From the NCBI RefSeq assembly GCF_026183895.1, contig NZ_JAPFQI010000009.1:85209-149208 (forward strand): a stretch of 64,000 nucleotides of DNA, given 5' to 3'. The stretch is from Sabulicella glaciei. GTDB taxonomy: Bacteria > Pseudomonadota > Alphaproteobacteria > Acetobacterales > Acetobacteraceae. This document shows, one piece after another, positions 27,086-35,655 of the stretch. Under the pieces are notes generated by a model. The model saw only the letters and a program-made list of their open reading frames with translations. It made no database searches and had not been told where the DNA came from. How positions within the stretch are numbered: the stretch's first letter is position 1; each line of letters begins with the position of its first letter. Both the position numbers and the translations under genes were made by a program.

Positions 27086-28005
27086 GGTGGCGCAACGCGG
27101 CGCTCCCGCTGCTGATCTTCGCCGCGCTGGCCCTGGCGCCCTTCGTGGGCTTCGGCCAAGGCCATTCGCTGACGCTGCTGGCGCGGGCGATGATCTTCGG
27201 CATGGCTGCGATCTCGCTTTCGCTGCTGGTGGGGGGCGCAGGGCTGGTCAGCCTGGGCCATGCCGCGCTGCTGGGCGTCGGCGCCTATGCCGTGGTGGTG
27301 CTGGACCATGCGCGCGTGACGGAGGCGCTGGTCGTCATGCCCGTCGCCATCGGGGTCGCCGCGCTCTTCGCCCTGCTCACCGGGGCGGTGGCGATCCGCA
27401 CCTCCGGCGTGCATTTCATCATGATCACCCTGGCCTTCGGGCAGATGGCCTTCTTTACCGCCTCGTCCCTCGCGATCTTTGGCGGCGACGACGGCTACAC
27501 CCTCTATGGCCGCCTGGAATTGGGCGGGTCGCGGCTGCTGGAGAACCGCCTCTTCTTCCACTTCGCCTGCCTCGCCCTGCTGGCCGGGACCTGGCTGCTG
27601 GTGGAGGCGCTGCTGCGCAGCCGGTTCGGCCGCGTGCTGCGCGCCGCGCGGGAGAACGAGACGCGCGCCCGTGCCGTCGGCTTCGCGCCCTATCCCTTCC
27701 GCCTCGCCGCCTATGTCATAGCCGGCGCCATCGCCGGGCTGGCTGGCGTGATGCTGGCCAACTCGGCAGAGTTCGTGGCGCCCGCCTATCTCACCTGGCA
27801 GCGCTCGGGCGACCTCCTGTTCATGGTGATCCTGGGCGGGCTGGCCGGGCCGCATGGCGCGCTGATGGGCGCGCTCGCCTTTGTCCTGATCGAGGAGTGG
27901 CTGTCCCACCTGACGGAGCATTGGCGTCTGATCTTCGGCCCGCTCCTCATCCTGTGCGTGTTCTTCATGCGCGACGGCATCGCAGGGCTGCTGCGCCGTG
28001 GCTGA
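27082..28005 (+). CDS. livM: ABC transporter permease, LivM type
   Basis: A 307-residue inner-membrane permease, partner of LivH. MAAISLSLLVGGAGLVSLGHAALLGVGAYAVVVL and RAARENETRARAVGFAPYPFRLAAYVIAGAIAGLAGVMLA are the family features, the second being the coupling loop. It has roughly eight to ten membrane segments. The ATG overlaps the livH stop, and its own end overlaps the GTG start of livG by 8 bases. Confidence 0.92.
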   Translation: MRWRNAALPLLIFAALALAPFVGFGQGHSLTLLARAMIFGMAAISLSLLVGGAGLVSLGHAALLGVGAYAVVVLDHARVTEALVVMPVAIGVAALFALLTGAVAIRTSGVHFIMITLAFGQMAFFTASSLAIFGGDDGYTLYGRLELGGSRLLENRLFFHFACLALLAGTWLLVEALLRSRFGRVLRAARENETRARAVGFAPYPFRLAAYVIAGAIAGLAGVMLANSAEFVAPAYLTWQRSGDLLFMVILGGLAGPHGALMGALAFVLIEEWLSHLTEHWRLIFGPLLILCVFFMRDGIAGLLRRG

Positions 28006-28750
28006 ATCGCTGCTGGAGCTTCGGTCGCTGCGCAAATCCTTCGGCGGGCTCGCGGTCACGCGCGACGTGTCGCTTTCCCTCTCGACCGGGGAGATCCACG
28101 CGCTGATCGGCCCCAACGGAGCCGGCAAGACCACGCTGGTCCACCAGGTCAGCGGCACGCTGCGCCCCGATTCCGGGCAGGTCCGCTTCGAGGGCGAGGA
28201 CGTGACGCGGCTGGGCCTTGCCGCCCGGGCGCGGCGTGGCCTCGCGCGCTCCTTCCAGATCACCTGCATCATCCCCGGCTTTTCCGCGCTGGAGAACGTG
28301 GCCCTGGCGGTGCAGGCGCGCGCCGGTTCCTCCTTCCGCTTCTTCCGGCCCGCCGGGCGCGAGGCGGCACTGAACGGCGAGGCGATGGAGGCGCTGCGCG
28401 AGGTCGGGCTGCATGGCCGCGCCGATCTGCCGGCCGGCGCCCTGTCGCATGGCGAGAAGCGGCAGCTGGAACTGGCCATCGCCCTCGCCATGCGCCCGCG
28501 CGCCCTGTTGCTCGACGAACCCCTGGCCGGAACCGGGCCAGAGGAGGCGGAGCGGCTGATCCGCATCCTGTCCGCGCTGAAGCCGCGCTACGGCATCCTG
28601 CTGATCGAGCACGACATGCCGGCTGTCTTCGCCCTGGCCGACCGCATCTCCGTCCTCGCCGAGGGGCGCGTGATCGCCAGCGGCATTCCGGCCGAGATTC
28701 GTGCCGACGCGGCGGTGCGCGCCGCCTATCTGGGCGAGGAGGAGGGCTGA
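27998..28750 (+). CDS. livG: ABC transporter ATPase, LivG type
   Basis: A 250-residue ATPase. Walker A is GPNGAGKTT near residue 35. The signature motif is present in the altered form LSHGEKRQLELAIAL near 143, followed by Walker B ALLLDEPLAGTGPEE near 165. The usual LivG DEPAAGLNP reads DEPLAGTGP here. It starts with GTG at 27998, which overlaps the livM stop. It pairs with LivF to power the importer. Confidence 0.92.
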   Translation: MAESLLELRSLRKSFGGLAVTRDVSLSLSTGEIHALIGPNGAGKTTLVHQVSGTLRPDSGQVRFEGEDVTRLGLAARARRGLARSFQITCIIPGFSALENVALAVQARAGSSFRFFRPAGREAALNGEAMEALREVGLHGRADLPAGALSHGEKRQLELAIALAMRPRALLLDEPLAGTGPEEAERLIRILSALKPRYGILLIEHDMPAVFALADRISVLAEGRVIASGIPAEIRADAAVRAAYLGEEEG

Positions 28751-29451
28751 TGCTGGAGGTGGAGGGCCTCGCCGCCAGCTACGGCCCCGCGCGCATCCTG
28801 CACGACGTGGCCTTCACCGTGGGCGCGGGCGAGGTGGTGACGCTGCTGGGCCGCAACGGCATGGGCAAGACCAGTACGGTGCGCGCCGTCATGGGGCTGC
28901 TGCCCGCCCTGGGCGGACGTGCGACGGAGGGGCGCATCCGCTTCGACGGGGCAGATCTGCTCGGCCTGCCGGCGCACGCGGTGGCGCGCAAGGGGCTGGG
29001 GCTGGTGCCCGAGGGGCGGCAGGTCTTCCCCACCCTGACCGTGCGCGAGAACCTGGTGGCGACCGCGCGGCCGGGACGCTGGGACCTCGCCTCCGTCCAC
29101 GCGCTGTTTCCCCGCCTGCGCGAGCGCGAGGCCAATATGGGCCGCGACCTGTCAGGCGGCGAGCAGCAGATGCTCGCCATCGGCCGCGCGCTGATGACCA
29201 ACCCGCGCCTCCTCGTCCTCGACGAGGCGACGGAGGGTCTGGCGCCGCTGATCCGTGCGGAGATCTGGGCGGTGCTGGCGCGGCTGAAAGGGGAAGGGCA
29301 GTCCATCCTCCTGATCGACAAGAACCTCGTCCAGGTGCTGCGTCTCGCCGACCGGCATGTCATCATCGAGCGCGGGCGCACGGTCTGGAGCGGCGACAGC
29401 GCGGCGTTGGAAGCGGCGCCCGGGCTGCGCGAGCAGTATCTGCACGTCTGA
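28750..29451 (+). CDS. livF: ABC transporter ATPase, LivF type
   Basis: A 233-residue ATPase. Walker A is GRNGMGKTS near residue 34, signature LSGGEQQMLAIGRALM near 134, Walker B LLVLDEATEGLAP near 157, and the switch histidine is replaced in the IDKNLVQVL segment as in many LivF proteins. The ATG overlaps the livG stop (TGATG). It ends the transporter operon, although the cupin gene only 18 bases downstream is probably on the same message. Confidence 0.92.
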   Translation: MLEVEGLAASYGPARILHDVAFTVGAGEVVTLLGRNGMGKTSTVRAVMGLLPALGGRATEGRIRFDGADLLGLPAHAVARKGLGLVPEGRQVFPTLTVRENLVATARPGRWDLASVHALFPRLREREANMGRDLSGGEQQMLAIGRALMTNPRLLVLDEATEGLAPLIRAEIWAVLARLKGEGQSILLIDKNLVQVLRLADRHVIIERGRTVWSGDSAALEAAPGLREQYLHV

Positions 29452-29469
29452 GAAAAGGGAGAGAAAATC

Positions 29470-29910
29470 ATGATGATGACACCGGGAATCACCCCCGCGG
29501 GTGAGGGTGACGGGGGCGTGGTCTGGAACATCCTGGGACAGACCTACAAGCCGAAGCAGCTTTCCGAGGCCTGCTTCACCTTCGAGACGCTGTTTCCCGA
29601 CGGCACCTTCGTGCCCCCGCACATCCACACCACGCAGGACGAGTTCATCTACCTGCTGGAGGGGAAGTTCGAGTTCCTGCTGGACGGGCAGACCGTGCAC
29701 GCGAAGCCGGGCGACCTGATCCGCCTGCCGATGGGCATGCCGCACGGCATCTTCAACAAGAGCGGCGCCGACGTGAAGGCGCTGTTCTATGTCAGCCCCT
29801 CGCGCAAGCTCTACGAGCTGTTCTCGCGCATCCACAACCTGTCCGACCCGAACGAGGTGGTCCGCATCTCCGCCGAGTGCGAGGTGGAGTTCCTGCCGCC
29901 GCCGGGCTGA
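29470..29910 (+). CDS. Cupin-domain protein
   Basis: A 146-residue single-cupin protein. The metal-binding motif 1 is PPHIHTTQDEFIYLLEGKFEFLLDG (residues 49-73: H51, H53, E58) and motif 2 is GDLIRLPMGMPHGIFN (residues 80-95, H91). All four likely metal ligands are present. An AAAAGGGAGAGAAA ribosome site precedes the start, which is the first of three ATG codons. As the last gene of the ABC transporter operon it may act on the imported compound, for example as a dioxygenase or isomerase, but this is inference. Confidence 0.82.
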   Translation: MMMTPGITPAGEGDGGVVWNILGQTYKPKQLSEACFTFETLFPDGTFVPPHIHTTQDEFIYLLEGKFEFLLDGQTVHAKPGDLIRLPMGMPHGIFNKSGADVKALFYVSPSRKLYELFSRIHNLSDPNEVVRISAECEVEFLPPPG

Positions 29911-29985
29911 GCGCGCACGCATGGCGCCACCCTGCCATGCGCGCGGGCGGCGTCCTTCCGGGGCGGGGCAGGGGTATCACGGGGC

Positions 29986-31152
29986 ATGGCGCGCTTTGCT
30001 CTCCTCCTCGGCCTACTGGCGGCGTTCGGGCCGCTTTCCATCGACATGTACCTGCCGGCCCTGCCCGCCATCGGCGTGGAGCTGGGCGGGGGCATAGCCG
30101 GGGCGCAGCTCACCCTTGCGGCTTTCTTCGCCGGTATGGCGGCGGGGCAGCTCCTGCACGGGCCGCTGGCCGACCGGTTCGGCCGGCGGCCGCCGCTCTT
30201 CGCCGGGCTTGTCGGCTTCATCCTGGCTTCGCTGGGCTGCGCGCTAGCGCCGGACAACGGCGCGCTGACCGCGGCGCGCTTCCTCCAGGCCTTCGCGGGC
30301 TGCGCCGGCATGGTGATCTCCCGCGCCGTGGTGCGCGACCTGTCGGACCGCATGGACCCGGTGCGGATGATGGGCCGGCTGATGCTGGTGATGGGCGTCG
30401 CGCCCATCCTGGCACCGCTGCTCGGCGGCTGGGTGCAGGCGGCGCTGGGCTGGCGCGCCATCTTCTTCTTTCTCGCCGGCGTGGGTGCGCTGGCGCTGGT
30501 TCTCTGCGCGCTCTTTCTGCCGGAGACGCTGCCAGGGGCGCAGCGGCGCGCGGAGGGCGTGGCGGGGGCGCTGCGCAGCTACGGGCGTCTCCTGCGCGAC
30601 AGGCGCTTCCAGGCGGCCGCGCTTCCGGGCGCCCTCGCGATCATGGGGATGTTCGCCTACATCGCCGGCTCACCCTTCGTGTTCATCGAACTGCACGGCG
30701 TGCCCGCCGAGCGTTATGGCCTGCTGTTTGGCGGCGCGGCGGCCGGGATCATCGGCGCCTCGCAGCTTGCTGGGCGCCTGGCCGCGCTGTGGGGCAGGGA
30801 GGCGCTGATGACGCGCGCGCTCGGCGTGCTCGCGGTCGTGGCGCTGCTGCTGCTGGCAGCGACGGCGCTGGGGGGCGCGCTGCCGCTGATCTACGCGCCG
30901 GTCTGGCTCTATGTCGCGCTGATGGGGCTGGTGCTCCCCATGGCCGGGGTGCTGTCCATCCAGCCCTTCCCGCAGATGGCCGGCACCGCCTCGGCCCTCA
31001 TGGGCACGATGCAATTCGCTCTGGGGGCGGTGGCTGGCACCGCCATCTCCGCCCTGCATGACGGGACGGGCTTTCCCATGGCTGGGATGATCGCGCTGGC
31101 CGCTGTTCTGGCCTTGCTCGCGCGCCTTGCCTTGCGGCCGCGCGAGGCATGA
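29986..31152 (+). CDS. Bcr/CflA family multidrug MFS exporter
   Basis: A 388-residue major-facilitator protein with about 12 hydrophobic segments. FGPLSIDMYLPALPAIGVELG near residues 13-33 is the Bcr/CflA signature, and GPLADRFGRRPPLFAGL near 58-74 is MFS motif A. Proteins of this group pump out bicyclomycin, chloramphenicol or sulfonamides. It stands alone, between the cupin gene and tRNA-Val. Confidence 0.88.
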   Translation: MARFALLLGLLAAFGPLSIDMYLPALPAIGVELGGGIAGAQLTLAAFFAGMAAGQLLHGPLADRFGRRPPLFAGLVGFILASLGCALAPDNGALTAARFLQAFAGCAGMVISRAVVRDLSDRMDPVRMMGRLMLVMGVAPILAPLLGGWVQAALGWRAIFFFLAGVGALALVLCALFLPETLPGAQRRAEGVAGALRSYGRLLRDRRFQAAALPGALAIMGMFAYIAGSPFVFIELHGVPAERYGLLFGGAAAGIIGASQLAGRLAALWGREALMTRALGVLAVVALLLLAATALGGALPLIYAPVWLYVALMGLVLPMAGVLSIQPFPQMAGTASALMGTMQFALGAVAGTAISALHDGTGFPMAGMIALAAVLALLARLALRPREA

Positions 31153-31198
31153 GGGCGGGTTGCGCTGTTTGGGAGATGCGGCTAAACGGCGCTCTCCC

Positions 31199-31273
<75 letters not shown>

Positions 31274-31384
31274 TGAATTCCTTGAAAATCAGGCGCTTCT
31301 GGCCACCGCGGAGTTCGCGCAGGTTCGCTTTGGCCTGCGAAAGTTCGCGGAATCGCGGAGATATCCGTGCAGTAAACGTGCAGA

Positions 31385-31543
31385 ATGTTTTTTGTTTGTT
31401 CTAGTTTGGGCTTCGTTCGCTGCCACGGCAGCCCAGAGCCAGACCGCGAGTTCTACGCCGACGGCCAAGCTCTGGAGTGGTTGCGCGACGCAGCACTCTA
31501 TGTCTCGCTCCTTGAGCGCTCTAAAAAAAGAGAGGACTGCTAG
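31385..31543 (+). CDS. Small unknown protein of the tRNA-Val islet (52 residues)
   Basis: A short frame that begins MFFVCSSLGFVRCHGSPEPD and continues REFYADGQALEWLRDAALYVSLLERSKKREDC, then TAG. The second half reads like an amphipathic helix with charged residues. The stop lies 5 bases before the TTG start of the membrane-protein gene, as in a two-gene operon. No family is recognised. An alternative view is that it is the cut N-terminus of a longer gene whose frame was lost. Confidence 0.45.
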   Translation: MFFVCSSLGFVRCHGSPEPDREFYADGQALEWLRDAALYVSLLERSKKREDC

Positions 31544-31548
31544 GATAC

Positions 31549-32403
31549 TTGTTCTACCCGTCGCCTCAGCGTCGTATAGCCGAGGCGAGAAAAGGTCACA
31601 CAGTACTCCAAGTTGCCGCCTCTTGGAAGGTATTTTGGATACTTGCGGTCTTCACCGCGTTCTTGCAGCTAGTTTACTTGGAAAATTCATTGTCCGATTT
31701 TGAAGGGCTTTACATAACTGCCTCTTCCGCCGTTGCTGCAACATTTTTCTTAATGGAAGTATTTCGTGCGCCCTTGCTGAAGGCTTCGCCTAACTCCTTT
31801 GTGATAAGATCTACTAATCTTTTAGTTTCCGGGCGTGCGCTGAAAGTTCTTTTCCTCCTTGCCGGACTGATGTGTGTTCTTTACTTAAGTATTGAATGGG
31901 CGGGAGAATGGTCGATTGTGATTTCTGCAATGGGGAGTGCCGTCGTTTATTTTGCGTTTCGTGCTATTTGGCCGGCGCCCGCAATTGAGTATCAGAAGAT
32001 TACAGTAGAGCCAGCCACAGCGCTCGCAGATATCCCAGCGGTGGCAGTACCAGATCTGAAATTACATCCTGCCCCAAGAAACTCAGATCCTGAGCGCGGC
32101 ACCAACACCGCGTCGTTGGATCTGTCGCGCGGTGCTAAAAATCAACATCAGGCATCATCTGATCCAATAAACATGACCGTATCTGCCCAGCCGCCACAAA
32201 GGCCCAGCGTATTTCGGAAGGCTTTCAAATCGACGTTAATTGCGGCCGTCGTTTGCTTTGTTTGGAGCCTGTTTAATCCCGATCCTTATCTTGACCCACT
32301 GGGGCAAAAAATTGTGCCTCTCATTTCAACACTTGTGACGGCATTTATATTTTTCTTTATTGCTTTGGTGTTTCACGGTGTAATCCAATCTAAAGCCCGC
32401 TAG
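31549..32403 (+). CDS. Unknown membrane protein in AT-rich islet
   Basis: A 284-residue protein with no recognised family. Hydrophobic segments lie near residues 27-45 (FWILAVFTAFLQLVYL), 55-70, 98-112 (LKVLFLLAGLMCVLYLSI), 120-137, 232-247 (LIAAVVCFVWSLF) and 258-280 (STLVTAFIFFFIALVFHGV). Between residues 145 and 225 there is a polar, Pro/Ser/Asn-rich stretch. So four helices, a soluble loop and a C-terminal pair are likely. Base and codon use are far more AT-rich than in neighbours (ttt, aat and tct codons), pointing to horizontal transfer. The start is TTG at 31549; an in-frame stop at 31522 bounds the frame. Confidence 0.65.
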   Translation: MFYPSPQRRIAEARKGHTVLQVAASWKVFWILAVFTAFLQLVYLENSLSDFEGLYITASSAVAATFFLMEVFRAPLLKASPNSFVIRSTNLLVSGRALKVLFLLAGLMCVLYLSIEWAGEWSIVISAMGSAVVYFAFRAIWPAPAIEYQKITVEPATALADIPAVAVPDLKLHPAPRNSDPERGTNTASLDLSRGAKNQHQASSDPINMTVSAQPPQRPSVFRKAFKSTLIAAVVCFVWSLFNPDPYLDPLGQKIVPLISTLVTAFIFFFIALVFHGVIQSKAR

Positions 32404-32752
32404 AGCTTAAAACCCGGACTGTTTGATCTTGTGCCAAGCTTTGACTCGGAGTCCAGAGAAGTCCCCGGGCGGAGGGCGAACTCTGGTTCGGGTTCTACAA
32501 GTGTCCTTGGGCTGGTTGAGCTTGTTTGGCGAAGGCTGCCGAGGTCAAGTTTCCTTACACCGATTGCGGTTGCTCCTCGTTCTGGTGCCGCCTCCATTCC
32601 GCAATGCGCTGCTGGGTGTCGGCGAACCATGAGAACCACAAGGCGTCCAGGGACTCGGCCGACAGTCGAACATTGAGCGCCTCAATAATCGCTTTTTTCC
32701 TTGGCTTTCCAAGGCCAGAGAAGTCGATTGAGACACCGTACCCAATGGCAGC
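32404..32752 (-). mobile_element. Decayed 3' end of an IS3-family transposase
   Basis: Read on the minus strand, 32750 to 32555 gives YGVSIDFSGLGKPRKKAIIEALNVRLSAESLDALWFSWFADTQQRIAEWRRHQNEEQPQS. This is the C-terminal end of an IS3-type OrfB (the usual form is GKPTDNAFIE.FN.RLR.ECLN..WF.SL.DA...IE.WR..YNE.RPH). The catalytic glutamate region (IIEALN) is kept, but the upstream DD part is gone. Non-coding IS tail probably continues to about 32430. It replaces the 5' end of the methyltransferase gene that follows. A related fragment lies at 50405-50770. Confidence 0.75.
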
Positions 32753-32754
32753 CT

Positions 32755-33246
32755 GGATGCTGTCACCTGCTCCTTTGGCCTCATGCACATGGAACGACCC
32801 GAACGGGTGCTGGCCGAGATCGCGCGCGTGCTCCGGCCCGGCACCGGCCGCTTCGCCATGACGGCCTGGGCCCCCGAGGGCGATCTCTTCACGCTGGTCG
32901 GACAGGCGGTCCAGGCCCATGCCAACATGGCGGTGCCGCTGCCAGCTGCCCCATCCTTCTTCCGCTCGCTGACAAGGACACGTGCCGGTCCTCCCTCCGC
33001 GCAGCTGGCTTCGCGGAGGTCGACTTCCAAAGCATCCCGCTGATCTGGACCGGCAGCGGGCCGGAGTCGGTGCTGGACCTCCTCTACCGGGGCACCGTGC
33101 GCACGCCCATGCTGATCGAGGCGCAAGCGCCCGCGGCGGGGGCCGCCATCGAGCAGGCCATCATCCGAGGTGCCGAGCGCTACATGGGCGGTAGCGGGGT
33201 CGTGCTGCAATGGCTGGTCCTGCTCACCGTGGCCCGCCGGGATTGA
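32755..33246 (+). pseudogene. 5'-truncated, frameshifted SAM methyltransferase
   Basis: The sequence enters in mid-gene with DAVTCSFGLMHMERPERVLAEIARVLRPGTGRFAMTAWAPEGDLFTLV, the motif IV to post-motif region of a class I SAM-dependent methyltransferase (UbiE-like). It shifts frame near 32966, where one T appears missing, and goes on as ADKDTCRSSLRAAGFAEVDFQSIPLIWTG to a stop at 33246. The SAM-binding GxGxG region is absent because the IS3 remnant abuts at about 32752. Clearly non-functional. Confidence 0.8.
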
Positions 33247-33266
33247 GGAAGCGAGGAGGATCGATC

Positions 33267-33473
33267 ATGACTGAATCCCGGGCCGAGGAGCTTCGCCACC
33301 TCGCGCGCAGGGTCCTGGGCCGCGACCTTTCGGCCGAAGAGGCGCTGCAGGCGGAACCCCGCCTGATGATCCTGGCGCAAACCATCGAGCGGCTGGAGGC
33401 CTGGCAGGCCGAACTCGGCGACACGCCGCCCGCCACCACCTTCCACCTGCCGGGGGAGCCGTCCGATGGATAA
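33267..33473 (+). CDS. AtzG-like (DUF4089) small amidase partner
   Basis: A 68-residue, largely helical protein (MTESRAEELRHLARRVLGRDLSAEEALQAEPRLMILAQTIERLE). It resembles AtzG/DUF4089, a GatC-like partner that forms a complex with the AtzE-type amidase in cyanuric acid/atrazine breakdown. The ATG at 33267 follows a strong GAGGAGGA ribosome site. The stop overlaps the amidase ATG by 8 bases, which supports a two-subunit enzyme. Confidence 0.7.
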   Translation: MTESRAEELRHLARRVLGRDLSAEEALQAEPRLMILAQTIERLEAWQAELGDTPPATTFHLPGEPSDG

Positions 33474-34902
33474 CGAAACGCTGGCCTACCTCCCCATCTC
33501 CTCGCTCGCATCCCGGATGGCGCGCGGGGAGCTTTGCCCGGTCGCGGTGACCGAGGCCCTCCTCGCCCGCATCGGCGAGCGGGATGGCGTGCTCAACAGC
33601 TACATCACCATCATGGCCGAGCCCGCGCTTGCCGCATCCCGCGCCGCCGCCGACGCCCTGCGCTCGGACCGCCCGCGCGGCCCGCTGCACGGCGTGCCCA
33701 TCGCGCTGAAGGACCTCCTCGCAACCAGGGGCGTGCGCACGACATCCGCCTGCGCCGCCTTTGCCGACTGGGCTCCCGACCATGACGCGATCGTCGTGGA
33801 ACGCCTCGCCGCAGCCGGAGCGGTCATCATCGGCAAGAACAACATGCACGAGGCGGCGGCAGGCTCCAGCGGGCTCGTGTCCCATTCCGGCCCCATGCGG
33901 AACCCGTGGGACACGCGCTTCGTCACCGGCGGCTCCAGCGGCGGCTCGGCGGCGGCCGTCGCAGCGGGGCTCGCCTTCGGCGCCGTGGGCAGCGACACCG
34001 CAATGTCCATCCGGCACCCGGCTGCCTATTGCGGCGTGGTCGGCCTCAAGCCGAGCTTTGGCCGGGTCAGCAAGCACGGCGCCTTGCCCCTTGCCTGGTC
34101 GCTCGACCACGTCGGCCCGATCACGCGCACGGTGCGCGATGCCGCGCTGATGCTCGGCGTGCTCGCAGGCTTTGACCCGCGCGACCCTGCATCGCTGGAC
34201 CGGCCGGTTCCCGATTACGCCGCCGCCCTGGATGGCGACATTCGCGGCCTGCGGGTCGGCGTGCCCCGGCGGCATTTCTTTGAGGGCTGCGAGGTCTCGA
34301 CCCTCGCGGCGGTGGAGGCGGCGATCGGCACGCTGCGCGATCTCGGAGCGACACTGGAGGAGTGCGAGCTGCCGCATGCCGCCGATGCGCCGCTCCTCGT
34401 GCGGACCATCCTGCTGGCTGAGGCCGCCACTTATCACGCCGAGCGGCTCCGCCAGACCCCCGAACTCCTCAGCCCCAGCCTCAAGGGCGCGCTCGGAACG
34501 GGCTCGCTGGTGAGCGCGGTGCATTACGTGCAGGCGCAGCGTGCGCGCCGGGTCGTGGGGGAGGGCTTCGCCCGGGTGATGGCCAAGTTCGACGTGCTGG
34601 TGATGCCGACCACGCCGCTGCCAGCCTGCCGGGCGGAAGCGGACGAGGCGGCGCTGACGGGGCCGCGGATGCGCAACACGGCCCCCTTCAACTTAACCGG
34701 GCTGCCCGCCCTTTCCCTGCCCTGCGGCTTCACGGGGGAGGGAATGCCGGTCGGCCTGCAGATCGTGGGCCGCGCCTGGGACGAGGCCACCGTCCTGCGC
34801 GTCGCCGATGTCTTCGAGCGCGCGACGGAGTGGCACAAGAGGCGCCCTGGGGGTCCGGCCCTCGCCATGGGGGAGCCTCCATTATCTGGTGGACAAGCCT
34901 GA
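33466..34902 (+). CDS. Amidase signature enzyme, AtzE-like
   Basis: A 478-residue amidase. The catalytic lysine is in IALKDLLATRGV near residue 79, and the cis-serine is in TGGSSGGSAAAVAAG near 155. The nucleophile serine sits in VGSDTAMSIRHPAAYCGVVGLKP near 180, where the usual DTGGS reads DTAMS. With the AtzG-like partner upstream, an AtzE-type hydrolase (amide or biuret-like substrate) is plausible. A GatA role is unlikely because no gatB or gatC is here. Downstream lies only gene debris. Confidence 0.82.
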   Translation: MDNETLAYLPISSLASRMARGELCPVAVTEALLARIGERDGVLNSYITIMAEPALAASRAAADALRSDRPRGPLHGVPIALKDLLATRGVRTTSACAAFADWAPDHDAIVVERLAAAGAVIIGKNNMHEAAAGSSGLVSHSGPMRNPWDTRFVTGGSSGGSAAAVAAGLAFGAVGSDTAMSIRHPAAYCGVVGLKPSFGRVSKHGALPLAWSLDHVGPITRTVRDAALMLGVLAGFDPRDPASLDRPVPDYAAALDGDIRGLRVGVPRRHFFEGCEVSTLAAVEAAIGTLRDLGATLEECELPHAADAPLLVRTILLAEAATYHAERLRQTPELLSPSLKGALGTGSLVSAVHYVQAQRARRVVGEGFARVMAKFDVLVMPTTPLPACRAEADEAALTGPRMRNTAPFNLTGLPALSLPCGFTGEGMPVGLQIVGRAWDEATVLRVADVFERATEWHKRRPGGPALAMGEPPLSGGQA

Positions 34903-35093
34903 GAGCAGCGACGATCTTGTCGGTACCGCGCAACGGCCATCGCGGCGACAGACACCGTGCGCTTCATGATGCTGAGTGCGTCACGTGACCCCGGGAGCAC
35001 GAGTTTCTGTTGGCTCGGCAAATCCGAACTCCCAGGAGGGCGGCCCGAAATCACTAGTCTTCGGGCGGGATTCGCCACTGCTAGTTTTCCGGG

Positions 35094-35654
35094 ATGTCTC
35101 GCCACCTGAAAGCTTCTGCCCGAAAAGCGTCCGCCCAAACCGTCTGCGCGGAGACGGTCACCCCCGTTCTCTTCGACGACCTGCCCGAGGGGCCGCGTCT
35201 CATTGGCTACGCCCGCGTGTCCACGCCGAGCAGACGGTCGAGCCGCAGCGTCAAGCGCTGGCCGCTGCCGGCGCGGCGGTGGTCCATGTGGATGACAGCA
35301 TCGGCCGCTCGGTCACACGGCAACCCGGCCTGGAGGCAGCGATGAGCGCGCTCCGGCCTGGCGACACGCGCCGGCACGTCGGCCTGCCGCACATCTATGG
35401 CGAGGCGCCGGCCGCAGTCGACGCAGCGAAGAGCTACTTCCTGCGGCAGGCGCAGGTCGTGTCCGACCTCCTGGACGACGGCCGGCCCTGGCTGATGGGC
35501 GAAGCCTTCACCGGCGCCGACATCCTGCTGACCTCGTGCTTCGGGATGGCCTTGCCCTACGGGTTGCAGCTCACCGAGACCCTCACCGCCTACCGTGCGC
35601 GCCATCGCGCGTCCGGCCTACGTCGCGGCGATGCAGGCTAACCAACCGCCGTAA
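35094..35654 (+). pseudogene. Chimera of serine recombinase N-terminus and glutathione S-transferase C-terminus
   Basis: The frame from 35094 reads as the start of a resolvase (LIGYARVST). It shifts frame near 35225, where one C appears missing from STPEQT, and continues QTVEPQRQALAAAGAAVVHVDDS...GLEAAMSALRPGDT. At about 35370, instead of the expected VVWRLDRLGRS, it passes without a stop into a glutathione S-transferase C-terminal domain (HIYGEAPAAVDAAKSYFLRQAQVVSDLLDDGRPWLMGEAFTGADILLTSCF). A further shift near 35598 restores the GST end ARPAYVAAMQAN before TAA. It is a fused relic of two genes. Confidence 0.8.
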
Positions 35655-35655
35655 C

